The notes below the pieces were generated by a model that ran no database searches, had not been told where the DNA came from, and worked only from the letters and a program-made list of their open reading frames with translations. Both the position numbers and the translations under genes were made by a program. Below, piece after piece: positions 54,720 through 62,838 of a stretch of 64,000 nucleotides of DNA; position 1 is the stretch's first letter; each line of letters starts with the position of its first letter. Source of the DNA: Pseudomonas mangrovi (GTDB lineage: Bacteria > Pseudomonadota > Gammaproteobacteria > Pseudomonadales > Pseudomonadaceae); the NCBI RefSeq assembly GCF_003052585.1, contig NZ_QASN01000017.1, forward strand, positions 62,001 through 126,000, given 5' to 3'.

Positions 54720-55384
54720 GCGGCCTCCCCGTCGCCGATCAGACGGCCGCGTTGCAGGGTGAGCATGCGATGACGCATGCGGGCGATCAGCGCCAGGTCG
54801 TGGCTGGCGATCAGCACGGTGGTGCCGAGGCGGTTGATGTCTTCGAACACGCCCATGATTTCCGCAGCCAGGCGCGGGTCGAGGTTACCGGTCGGCTCAT
54901 CCGCCAGCAGCAGCGCCGGTTGATGCACCACCGCGCGAGCGATGCCGACGCGCTGCTGCTGCCCGGTGGACAGATCGGCCGGAAACAGTTCGGCCTTGTC
55001 GTGCAGGCTGACGCGCTCCAGCGCGGTGCCGACGCGGCGGGCGATTTCCTCGCGGCCAAGACCGAGGATCTGCAGTGGCAGGGCGACGTTGTCGAACACG
55101 CTGCGATCGAACAGCAGCTGGTGATTCTGGAACACCACGCCGATCTGCCGGCGCAGGAAGGGAATCTGCGCGGTGGAGATGGTCGACAGGTCCTGCCCGG
55201 CGAGCAGCAGCTTACCCGAAGTCGGTCGCTCCATCGCCAGCAGCAGGCGCAACAGCGTGCTCTTGCCGGCGCCGGAGTGACCGGTGACGAAGAGGAATTC
55301 GCCCTGCCGCACGCGGAAGGTCAGCTCGTGCAGACCGACGTGGCCGTTGGCGTAGCGCTTGCCGACCTGATCGAAGCGAATCAT
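54716..55384 (-). CDS. ftsE: Cell-division ATP-binding protein FtsE
   Basis: The 222-residue ABC ATPase partner of FtsX. Walker A GHSGAGKSTLLRL, Q-loop VVFQNHQLLFDRSVFDNVAL, signature LSTGQQQRVGIARAV (LSTGQ rather than LSGGQ), Walker B LLLADEPTGNLDP and the switch His in VLIASHDLALI. It overlaps ftsX and ftsY by 4 nt on each side, so the three are translationally coupled. Confidence 0.96.
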   Translation of the reverse strand: MIRFDQVGKRYANGHVGLHELTFRVRQGEFLFVTGHSGAGKSTLLRLLLAMERPTSGKLLLAGQDLSTISTAQIPFLRRQIGVVFQNHQLLFDRSVFDNVALPLQILGLGREEIARRVGTALERVSLHDKAELFPADLSTGQQQRVGIARAVVHQPALLLADEPTGNLDPRLAAEIMGVFEDINRLGTTVLIASHDLALIARMRHRMLTLQRGRLIGDGEAA

Positions 55385-56745
55385 GCGCCTTCCCGCTCGG
55401 CGAACAGCGCGCTGACGAAGGCATCGGCCTCGAATGCGCGCAGATCATCGATCCCTTCGCCGACCCCGATATAGCGGATCGGCAGGCCGAACTGCTTGGC
55501 CAGAGCGAAGATCACCCCACCCTTGGCGGTACCGTCGAGCTTGGTCAGCGCCAGGCCGGTGAGCTGCACCGCCTGGTCGAACTGCCGCGCCTGGTTGATC
55601 GCGTTCTGCCCGGTGCCGGCATCCAGCACCAGCAGCACTTCATGCGGCGCCTTCTCGTCCAGCTTGCCGATCACCCGACGGACCTTCTTCAGCTCCTCCA
55701 TCAGGTTGTCCTTGGTGTGCAGGCGGCCGGCGGTATCGGCGATCAGCACGTCCATGCCACGCGCCTTGGCTGCCTGCACCGCATCGAAGATCACCGAGGC
55801 GGAATCGGCGCCGGTGTGCTGGGCGATTACCGCGACGTTGTTGCGCTCGCCCCAGACCTGCAGCTGCTCGACCGCCGCGGCGCGGAAGGTGTCGCCGGCG
55901 GCGAGCATCACCTTCTTGCCTTCGCGCTGCAGCCGCGCCGCCAGTTTGCCGATGGTGGTGGTCTTGCCGGCGCCGTTCACGCCGACCACCAGGATCACGT
56001 AGGGCTTGACCGAGGCGTCGATGAGCATCGGTCGCTCGACCGGGCGCAGCAGCGCAGCCAGCTCTTCCTGCAGAGCGCGATACAGCGCACCGCTGTCCGC
56101 CAGCTCCTTGCGCGCCACGCGCCGGGTGAGGTTCTGCACGATGATGCCGGTGGCTTCGACGCCTACATCGGCAACCAGCAGACGGGTCTCGATTTCTTCC
56201 AGCAGTTCGTCATCGATGGCCTTGCGGCCGAGGAACAGGCTGGCCATGCCCTCGCCCAGGCTGGCGCTGGTTTTCGACAGACCCTGGCGCAGACGAGCGA
56301 AGAAGCCGGCCTTCTCTTCGACAACCGGCACCGCAGCTGCAGCCTTCGGGGCTTCGCTGACGGCCGGGGCGAGGGGCTCCGCGGCAGGCGTTGGCCTGGC
56401 CAGCGGCAGGGATTGCGGCTCCACCTCAGGTAGCAGGTCAAGATCCAGCGCGAGGCCCAGATCCCGCTCGAGGTCCAGCTCGGGCTCGGATTCCGGCTTT
56501 GGTTCAGGCTGTGGCAGTGACTCGACGATCAGCGCCGGGTCGATTGGCGCCTCGACGGACTCCAGCGTTGCCGGCTCGACGAGCGCTGATTCGGCGCGCA
56601 GGGAGTTGGCAACTTCGCTAGTGTCGGAGGATGGTGCCGGGACGGCTTCGGCTTCTTCCTGGGGCTTGCGGCGCATCCAGCCGAACAGGCCCTTCTTTTC
56701 TCCGGGGTCTGCCGGAGCCTTCTTGTCGTCGTTGGAACCAAACAT
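55381..56745 (-). CDS. ftsY: Signal recognition particle receptor FtsY
   Basis: A 454-residue SRP receptor GTPase that guides ribosomes to the membrane. An acidic Glu/Pro/Leu-rich N-terminal region (to about residue 135) precedes the helical N domain. The G domain contains GVNGAGKTTTIGKLA, MLAAGDTFRAAAVEQL, LIADTAGRLHTKDNLMEEL, TKLDGTAKGG and the end motif IRYIGVGEGIDDLRAFEA. Start is ATG 56743-56745 (MFGSNDDKK). First gene of ftsYEX, divergent from the M16 genes. Confidence 0.96.
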   Translation of the reverse strand: MFGSNDDKKAPADPGEKKGLFGWMRRKPQEEAEAVPAPSSDTSEVANSLRAESALVEPATLESVEAPIDPALIVESLPQPEPKPESEPELDLERDLGLALDLDLLPEVEPQSLPLARPTPAAEPLAPAVSEAPKAAAAVPVVEEKAGFFARLRQGLSKTSASLGEGMASLFLGRKAIDDELLEEIETRLLVADVGVEATGIIVQNLTRRVARKELADSGALYRALQEELAALLRPVERPMLIDASVKPYVILVVGVNGAGKTTTIGKLAARLQREGKKVMLAAGDTFRAAAVEQLQVWGERNNVAVIAQHTGADSASVIFDAVQAAKARGMDVLIADTAGRLHTKDNLMEELKKVRRVIGKLDEKAPHEVLLVLDAGTGQNAINQARQFDQAVQLTGLALTKLDGTAKGGVIFALAKQFGLPIRYIGVGEGIDDLRAFEADAFVSALFAEREGA

Positions 56746-56875
56746 GCAAGCGACTATCCCAAGGGGGCGCCGCGCCAACAGGCGTGGCCGCCAGTAAAAC
56801 GGATGGGTATCCTAGCACCTCCCCGCTCGCCGGCGCTAAGCCGTTGCGGGCTCTGCCACACAGGTTCCGAATTCG

Positions 56876-58231
56876 ATGCAAGCGATCCTCCACCGAGCCA
56901 CCCGCATGCTGCTCGGCACCCTGCTGCTGCCCCTCGCAGCACTGGCCGGCGAAGCACAACCCACCCACGAGTTCACTCTCGACAACGGCCTGAAGGTGAT
57001 CGTTCGCGAAGACCACCGCGCCCCCGTGGTGGTATCCCAGCTCTGGTACCGCATCGGTTCCAGCTACGAGGTTGCCGGCAGTACCGGCCTGTCCCACGCC
57101 TTGGAACACATGATGTTCAAGGGCACCGACAAGCTCGATCCCGGCGAGGGCTCGCGCATCCTGCGGGAACTGGGCGCGGAGGAAAACGCCTTCACCAGCG
57201 ACGACTACACCGCCTACTACCAAGTACTGGCGCGCGACCGCCTGGCGGTGGCCTTCGAGCTCGAGGCCGACCGCATGACGGCCCTGACCCTGCCAGCTGA
57301 CGAATTCACCCGCGAGATCGAGGTGATCAAGGAAGAGCGGCGCATGCGCACCGACGACCGCCCCTCTTCGCTCGCCTACGAACGCTTCAAGGCGCTCGCC
57401 TATCCCGCCAGCGGCTATCGCAACCCGACCATCGGCTGGATGAAGGATCTGGAGCGCATGACCATCGAGGACCTGCGCGCCTGGTATCAGCTCTGGTATG
57501 CGCCGAACAACGCCACGCTGGTAGTGGTCGGCGACGTTACCGCGGATGAGGTTCGCGGGCTGGCCGAGCGTCACTTCGGCAGCATTGCAGCGGGAAAGAC
57601 GATTAGTGCCAAGTTGCCGCTGGAGCTGAGCGAGCCCGGCGAGCGTCGCCTGCGCCTGTATCTGAAGACCCAGCTGCCGAGCCTGATGATGGGTTTCAAC
57701 GTTCCCAGCCTGGCCACGGCCAGGGAGGCACGGCAGATCCATGCTCTGCGCCTGGCCTCGGCCCTGCTCGACGGTGGCTACAGTGCCCGTCTGGCGACGC
57801 GCCTGGAGCGCGGCGAGGAACTGGTCTCCGGCGCCTCGGCCTGGTACGAGGGCCACGCCCGCGGCGACAGCCTGTTCATCCTCTCCGCCACTCCCAACGT
57901 GCAGAAGGGCCGCACCCTGGAGGAGGCCGAAGCGGGTCTCTGGGGTGAGCTGCAGGTACTCAAGGAGCAACCACCGAGCGCAGCAGAGCTGGCGCGGGTG
58001 CGCGCCCAGGTGATCGCAGGCCTGGTCTACGAGCGCGACTCCATCGCCGGCCAGGCCACTGCCATCGGCAAGCTGGAATCGGTCGGTCTGTCCTGGCGAC
58101 TGATCGACGAGGAACTGGCGGCCATCGAGGCGGTGACGCCTGAAGACATCCAGCAGGCGGCACGCACCTTCTTCACCCGCGAGCGCCTGACCGTCGTCCA
58201 TGTGCTGCCCGAGGAGGCCCGCAATGAGTGA
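56876..58231 (+). CDS. M16 zinc metallopeptidase, catalytic subunit
   Basis: A 451-residue periplasmic M16B peptidase. Signal peptide ends near residue 24 (PLAALA). The inverted zinc motif HALEH is at residues 74-78, and the third ligand Glu is in AFELEADRM about 77 residues later. The second half domain begins around residue 210 with TLVVVGDVTADEVRGLAERH. It is the active member of a pair with the next gene, which overlaps it by 8 nt. Likely a periplasmic peptidase; substrate unknown. Confidence 0.92.
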   Translation: MQAILHRATRMLLGTLLLPLAALAGEAQPTHEFTLDNGLKVIVREDHRAPVVVSQLWYRIGSSYEVAGSTGLSHALEHMMFKGTDKLDPGEGSRILRELGAEENAFTSDDYTAYYQVLARDRLAVAFELEADRMTALTLPADEFTREIEVIKEERRMRTDDRPSSLAYERFKALAYPASGYRNPTIGWMKDLERMTIEDLRAWYQLWYAPNNATLVVVGDVTADEVRGLAERHFGSIAAGKTISAKLPLELSEPGERRLRLYLKTQLPSLMMGFNVPSLATAREARQIHALRLASALLDGGYSARLATRLERGEELVSGASAWYEGHARGDSLFILSATPNVQKGRTLEEAEAGLWGELQVLKEQPPSAAELARVRAQVIAGLVYERDSIAGQATAIGKLESVGLSWRLIDEELAAIEAVTPEDIQQAARTFFTRERLTVVHVLPEEARNE

Positions 58232-59723
58232 AGCCAAGGCACCCCGCTACGGCCTGCTTGGCCTGATGGTCCTGCTGCTGGTCGGCGCCCTGCTGGCGAC
58301 CGTGCGTTTTTCGACGCCGCCCGACGCTGGCGACGAGCAGCCGGTCGAATCCAGTCAGCCCGCCAAGAAGGGCCTGACGACCCTCGCCGAACTGGACGGC
58401 AAGCCGCCAGCGCATCGCAGCCTGGACATCCAGAGCTGGCAGACCGAACAGGGCGCGCGCGTGCTGTTCGTCGCCGCGCCGCAGTTGCCGATGTTCGACC
58501 TGCGCCTGACCTTCGCCGCCGGCAGCAGCCAGGACGGCGACCTGCCGGGGCTGGCGTTGCTGACCAACGCCATGCTCAACGAAGGCGTACCGGGCAAGGA
58601 CGTGACCGCCATTGCCGAGGGCTTCGAGGATCTCGGCGCACAGTTCGGCAATGGTGCCTACCGCGACATGGCCGTACTCAGCCTGCGCAGCCTGAGTGCG
58701 GCAGAACAGCGCGAGCCCGCGCTCGCCCTGTTCAAGCAGGTGATCGGCCAGCCGAGCTTTCCGCAGGACTCGCTCGAACGCATCCGCAACCAGCTGCTGG
58801 CCAGCCTCGAGCAGCAGAAGCGCAACCCCGCCAAGCTCGGCAGCAACGCGCTGTTCCAGCGCCTCTATGGCAGCCACCCCTACGCCAGCCCCAGCGACGG
58901 CACCGCCGACTCGCTGCGGCAGATCGATGTGGCGGCATTGCGGGCGTTTCATCAGCGCGCCTATGCCGCCGGCAATCTGGTCATCGCGCTGGTCGGCGAC
59001 CTCAGCCGCGAGCAGGCCGAAGCGCTCGCCGCCGAGGTTTCCGCCGCGCTGCCCGCGGGACCGGCGCTGGCGAAGATCGGCGCACCCGAGCAGCCCGAGC
59101 CTGGCCCGTCGCATATCGAATTTCCTTCCAACCAGACCCACCTGCTGCTCGCCCAGCTCGGCGTCGAGCGGCGCAACCCGGACTACCCGGCGCTCTACCT
59201 GGGCAATCAGATTCTTGGTGGCGGCGGCTTCGGCAGCCGCCTGATGGAAGAAGTTCGGGAGAAGCGCGGCCTGAGCTATGGCGTTTACTCCGGCTTCAGT
59301 CCGATGCAGGCGCGCGGCCCGTTCATGATCAGCCTGCAGACCCGCGCCGATCAGAGCCAGGCGACCCTGGAACTGGTGCGTTCGGTACTGAGCGGTTTTC
59401 TCGCCGATGGCCCGACCCAGGCCGAACTGGACAACGCCAAGCGCGAACTGAGCGGCAGCTTCCCGCTGTCCACCGCGAGCAACGCCGACATCGTCGGCCA
59501 GCTCGGCGCGATCGGTTTCTACGACCTGCCGTTGAACTGGCTGGAAGACTTCGTCGCCCAGGTCCAGGCACTCGACGCCAAGCAGGTGCGCGAAGCGATG
59601 CAGCGCCATCTGGATGCCGAGCAACTGGTGGTGGTCACTGTCGGCCCGGCGGTCGAGCAGAAGCCGCTGCCCGAGCCCGGTAGCCAGCCCGCACCACCGG
59701 TCGACAGCGGACCGCGGCACTGA
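58224..59723 (+). CDS. M16 peptidase-like protein, non-catalytic subunit
   Basis: A 499-residue M16 homologue with a single N-terminal membrane anchor (GLLGLMVLLLVGALLATVRF) instead of a cleavable signal. The zinc motif is absent: where the partner has HALEH this protein has LALLTNAMLNEG. The fold and glycine-rich loop (GGGGFGSRLMEEVREKRGLSY) remain. It overlaps the catalytic subunit gene and should form a heterodimer with it, as in other M16B alpha/beta pairs. The stop overlaps the rsmD start. Confidence 0.9.
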   Translation: MSEAKAPRYGLLGLMVLLLVGALLATVRFSTPPDAGDEQPVESSQPAKKGLTTLAELDGKPPAHRSLDIQSWQTEQGARVLFVAAPQLPMFDLRLTFAAGSSQDGDLPGLALLTNAMLNEGVPGKDVTAIAEGFEDLGAQFGNGAYRDMAVLSLRSLSAAEQREPALALFKQVIGQPSFPQDSLERIRNQLLASLEQQKRNPAKLGSNALFQRLYGSHPYASPSDGTADSLRQIDVAALRAFHQRAYAAGNLVIALVGDLSREQAEALAAEVSAALPAGPALAKIGAPEQPEPGPSHIEFPSNQTHLLLAQLGVERRNPDYPALYLGNQILGGGGFGSRLMEEVREKRGLSYGVYSGFSPMQARGPFMISLQTRADQSQATLELVRSVLSGFLADGPTQAELDNAKRELSGSFPLSTASNADIVGQLGAIGFYDLPLNWLEDFVAQVQALDAKQVREAMQRHLDAEQLVVVTVGPAVEQKPLPEPGSQPAPPVDSGPRH

Positions 59724-60313
59724 TGGCCAGGCCAAGCGGCAAGAAGCCGGTTCCGCCGTTGAGCCAGCTGCGCATCATTGGTGGTGAATGGCGCTCGCGG
59801 CGGGTGCAGTTCGTCGAGGGGCCTGGATTGCGGCCCACTCCCGACCGGGTGCGCGAGACGCTGTTCAACTGGCTGGCCGGCCAGGTGGAAGGCGCACGGG
59901 TGCTGGATCCGTTCACCGGCAGTGGCGCGCTCTACCTGGAAGCGCTGTCACGCGGCGCCACGCTGGCGCTGGCGCTCGACAGCAATGCCGAGGCGGTCGC
60001 CTGCCTGCGGCGCAATCTCGACACCCTCGGCTGCGGCAACGGTCAGCTACTGCAGACCGATGCGCTGCGCCATCTGCAGAACCAGGAGCCGAGCCCCTTC
60101 GATCTGGTGTTCCTCGACCCGCCGTTCCATCAGAACCTGCTGGCACCCGCCTGCACGCTGCTGGAGGAACGTGGCTGGCTGGCGCCGCGGGCGTGGATCT
60201 ACACCGAAAGCGAAACAGCACCGTCGAGCCTGGGGCTGCCGGCGAACTGGCGCCTGCACCGTGAGAAGAAGACCGGCCAGGTGCACTACGCACTCTGGCA
60301 ACGCGACGCCTGA
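59723..60313 (+). CDS. rsmD: 16S rRNA (guanine-966-N2)-methyltransferase RsmD
   Basis: A 196-residue SAM methyltransferase. LRIIGGEWRSRRVQFVEGPG and LRPTPDRVRETLFNWL are the RsmD signature. SAM motif VLDPFTGSGALYLEAL and catalytic DPPF in FDLVFLDPPFHQN follow. The start shares a base with the upstream stop. It usually lies near ftsY in gammaproteobacteria. Confidence 0.95.
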   Translation: MARPSGKKPVPPLSQLRIIGGEWRSRRVQFVEGPGLRPTPDRVRETLFNWLAGQVEGARVLDPFTGSGALYLEALSRGATLALALDSNAEAVACLRRNLDTLGCGNGQLLQTDALRHLQNQEPSPFDLVFLDPPFHQNLLAPACTLLEERGWLAPRAWIYTESETAPSSLGLPANWRLHREKKTGQVHYALWQRDA

Positions 60314-60334
60314 GACCTTCTCGATTCGGCGGGC

Positions 60335-60859
60335 TCAGCGCCCCTGGCCAAGTTCCCGCCGCCGGGTCGGCCCGGCGCGCTCTTCCACCGCCGCGCGCAG
60401 CTCGGAGCGCAAACCGAGCAGGAAGGCCGCCTCGGCAACCACGAACAGCGGCCCGATCGCCAACCCCATGATGTCGTCGACGAAGGCCGGCTTGCGCCCC
60501 TCGTAGTAATGGCCGACGAACTGGATGATCCAACCGATCACGAACAGCCCGATTCCGGCCGCCAGCCACACCAGCGTCGTCCCTTGCGCCAGCCACTGCC
60601 CGCACCAGACGCACAGCGCCAGCAACAGGGTCATCAACAGGCCGAAGCGCAGGTCCAGACGCAGGTAGAAGACGCAGGCCAGCAGCGCCACCAGCACTGC
60701 CGGTGACAGCCAGAAGCCGCCCAGTACCAGACCGGGGCGGGACAGCAGCACTGCCACGGCGAGAACGATCAGCGGGATGCCGATGAAGTGGCTGAGGATA
60801 TTGCGCTTGTCGCGATGGTAGGCGGCGTACTGCGCCAGGTGATCTACGAGGTTCTTCAT
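60335..60859 (-). CDS. DUF962/Mpo1-like membrane protein
   Basis: A 174-residue protein with four predicted helices and the family hallmarks: AAYHRDKRNILSHFIGIPL at the N-terminus and WIIQFVGHYYEGRKPAFVDD in the third quarter, which supply the conserved His ligands. The yeast homologue Mpo1 is an Fe(II) dioxygenase of fatty-acid alpha-oxidation. Activity in bacteria is unproven. ATG 60857-60859 follows GAGGG. Confidence 0.88.
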   Translation of the reverse strand: MKNLVDHLAQYAAYHRDKRNILSHFIGIPLIVLAVAVLLSRPGLVLGGFWLSPAVLVALLACVFYLRLDLRFGLLMTLLLALCVWCGQWLAQGTTLVWLAAGIGLFVIGWIIQFVGHYYEGRKPAFVDDIMGLAIGPLFVVAEAAFLLGLRSELRAAVEERAGPTRRRELGQGR

Positions 60860-60980
60860 TGTTGGGCCCTCAGGAATGCGTCGCCGTGGATCATGCACGC
60901 CCCCAACGATGCTCGCCAATGACCGCTGGAGCCTCGGCGGCGCCCGGTTGGCCGTCGCCAGCCACTTGACCGACAGCCGT

Positions 60981-62546
60981 CTACGCCTGCGGCCGGTAAC
61001 CGATCCGCAGCCCGCCCCAGTGGCGGCCCTTGACCCGGATCGGCACCGAGAGGTCATGCATCAGCTCACCGGTGTCGCGCATGTAGGTCTGCAGCAGCAA
61101 CGCCTTCTCATGGCTGCCGCAGCGCACGCCGGTCCGGTCATTGAACAGGCGCTTGCTGCGGCTGCGCAGCAGGTCCTGCGCCGGATCACCGCACGGCGGG
61201 TGGGCAAAGGCATTGTTATGGGTGGGCACGTAGCCCTCCGGGGTGCAGGCGATGGCGAACACCACAGGCGCGCCGGCCTGCAGCACCGGCTCCTGTAGCG
61301 CAGGCAGGACCTGGTCGGCGTAGCTGTCGAAACGGGTCCGATACTTGGTCGGCGTAGTCCCGGCGATGGGCTGATAGTTTCGATCGAACAGCTCGTCGAG
61401 ACCGATACGACCGGCATCGATATCGGCCTCGAAGCGCGCCTGGATGGCCGCAGCCGTTTGCCGGGCAAGGTCGTAGATCTGCTGGTGATAGGCCGCCAGG
61501 CCTACCTCGGCAAGCTGTTCGCTGACGCTCTCGGCCCGCGTCAGCATGGTCTCCGCGGCCTCGGCCAGCAGGCGGGTGCGCTGCTCGCTGTCGGCGACGT
61601 CGTCGGTCAGGGTGGCGAAGCGCTGCAGCAGCTCGGCCAGGCGCAGATGCACACTTTCGCTGCCCTGGTTGATCTCGCCAACCTGGCGGGCGACGTCTTC
61701 GGCCAGGCCGGTGATGTCGCGCAATTGCTCGCCGGCAGCATCCACCTGACTGCCTGCCTGCAGCAGCTCATCCGCCTGTTGCTGGATATGCGCGACCACC
61801 GCACCGCTCTGCTGCCGGATATCCGCCAGCAGCTGACCGACCTCCTCGGTGGCGCTGCTGGTGCGCGAGGCCAGAGTACGTACCTCGTCGGCGACCACCG
61901 CAAAGCCGCGACCGCTCTCCCCCGCGCGCGCTGCCTCGATGGCGGCGTTCAGCGCCAGCAGGTTGGTCTGACTGGCGATCGACTGGATCGACTGGGCCAC
62001 CTGCTGAATCTGCTCGGTACGCGCCGTCAGCTCATCGAGCATGCCGCGGCTGACGCCGGTCTGTTCGCTGAGCTGATGCATGCGCTGAATCGCCTGCTGC
62101 AGAGCCTGCTGTCCCGACTGGCTGACTTCGCGCATCTGCCCCGCGGCCTCCAGGGTCTGGCGGGCCAGCTCTGCACTGAGCTGCTCGGTGTGGTCCATGG
62201 CCCGCGCCGCGTCACCCGCCTCACTCGCAGCACCACCCTGGGCCCGCAGACCTTGCGCCAGCTGCCCGACCAGACCGGCGACCCGCGCCGCCGCCAGCGC
62301 GTTGTCGCAGGTAGCTTGCGAGAGCTGCTGGCTGAGGCCGTCACTCAGTGGCTGCTCGCGCTCTGGCTGCGGTTCCTCGGCCGGCTGTCGCCAGGGGCCG
62401 AACCACGGCCAGAGCGCGACGACGAGATAGGCCGGAATGCTCAGATAGAGCGGCATGCCGCCGCGCTGGTAGACCAGCATCAACACAGCCAGGCCGATGG
62501 CATGAAACAGGCAGACCAGCGGAAAACGGGCGTAGGCAGGGCGCAT
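60981..62546 (-). CDS. Chemoreceptor (MCP) with a C-terminal cytoplasmic sensor domain
   Basis: A 521-residue methyl-accepting protein. Two adjacent N-terminal helices ([38 protein letters not shown]) leave almost no periplasmic loop. The signalling hairpin [20 protein letters not shown] sits mid-protein (about residues 200-225). A C-terminal domain (about 375-521) follows, with three cysteines ([25 protein letters not shown]) and end motif [13 protein letters not shown]. Sensing is thus likely cytoplasmic; ligand unknown. ATG 62544-62546 follows AGGAAAAG. Stands alone, with no che genes near. Confidence 0.88.
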   Translation of the reverse strand: MRPAYARFPLVCLFHAIGLAVLMLVYQRGGMPLYLSIPAYLVVALWPWFGPWRQPAEEPQPEREQPLSDGLSQQLSQATCDNALAAARVAGLVGQLAQGLRAQGGAASEAGDAARAMDHTEQLSAELARQTLEAAGQMREVSQSGQQALQQAIQRMHQLSEQTGVSRGMLDELTARTEQIQQVAQSIQSIASQTNLLALNAAIEAARAGESGRGFAVVADEVRTLASRTSSATEEVGQLLADIRQQSGAVVAHIQQQADELLQAGSQVDAAGEQLRDITGLAEDVARQVGEINQGSESVHLRLAELLQRFATLTDDVADSEQRTRLLAEAAETMLTRAESVSEQLAEVGLAAYHQQIYDLARQTAAAIQARFEADIDAGRIGLDELFDRNYQPIAGTTPTKYRTRFDSYADQVLPALQEPVLQAGAPVVFAIACTPEGYVPTHNNAFAHPPCGDPAQDLLRSRSKRLFNDRTGVRCGSHEKALLLQTYMRDTGELMHDLSVPIRVKGRHWGGLRIGYRPQA

Positions 62547-62796
62547 GCTTATCTTTTCCTGTGCCAGGGGCGCGACTGCGTCCCGCGGACTTCCGATTCG
62601 ACACCGCGCGCCGAGGCTCGACCATTGCACCTTGGTCAAACCGCAGGCCGGGTTCTCGCGCTGACGAATCGACCGTACAGGTCCCTAGCCTAGTTTGCCG
62701 ACCGGGTACTGTCAGGAAATGCAGATCGCCTGGAGCGGCGATTGCGCAACGGAACCGAGCGCAGCGCTTGTGCAGTGATGCGCTCGTTGTATCGGT

Positions 62797-62831
62797 CGCG
62801 CCCGGCGATGCTTGAGGCCGGGCGCGCTTTT
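62797..62831. repeat. Long GC-rich inverted repeat downstream of the thiolase gene
   Basis: CGCGCCCGGC (62797-62806) and GCCGGGCGCG (62817-62826) form a perfect 10-bp stem with a 10-nt loop. On the plus strand it is followed by CTTTT; on the minus strand, the direction of the thiolase gene, there is no U-tract. It may be a weak terminator or a repeat element. The rest of 62547-62838 holds nothing I can identify. Confidence 0.5.
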
Positions 62832-62838
62832 GCTCGCC

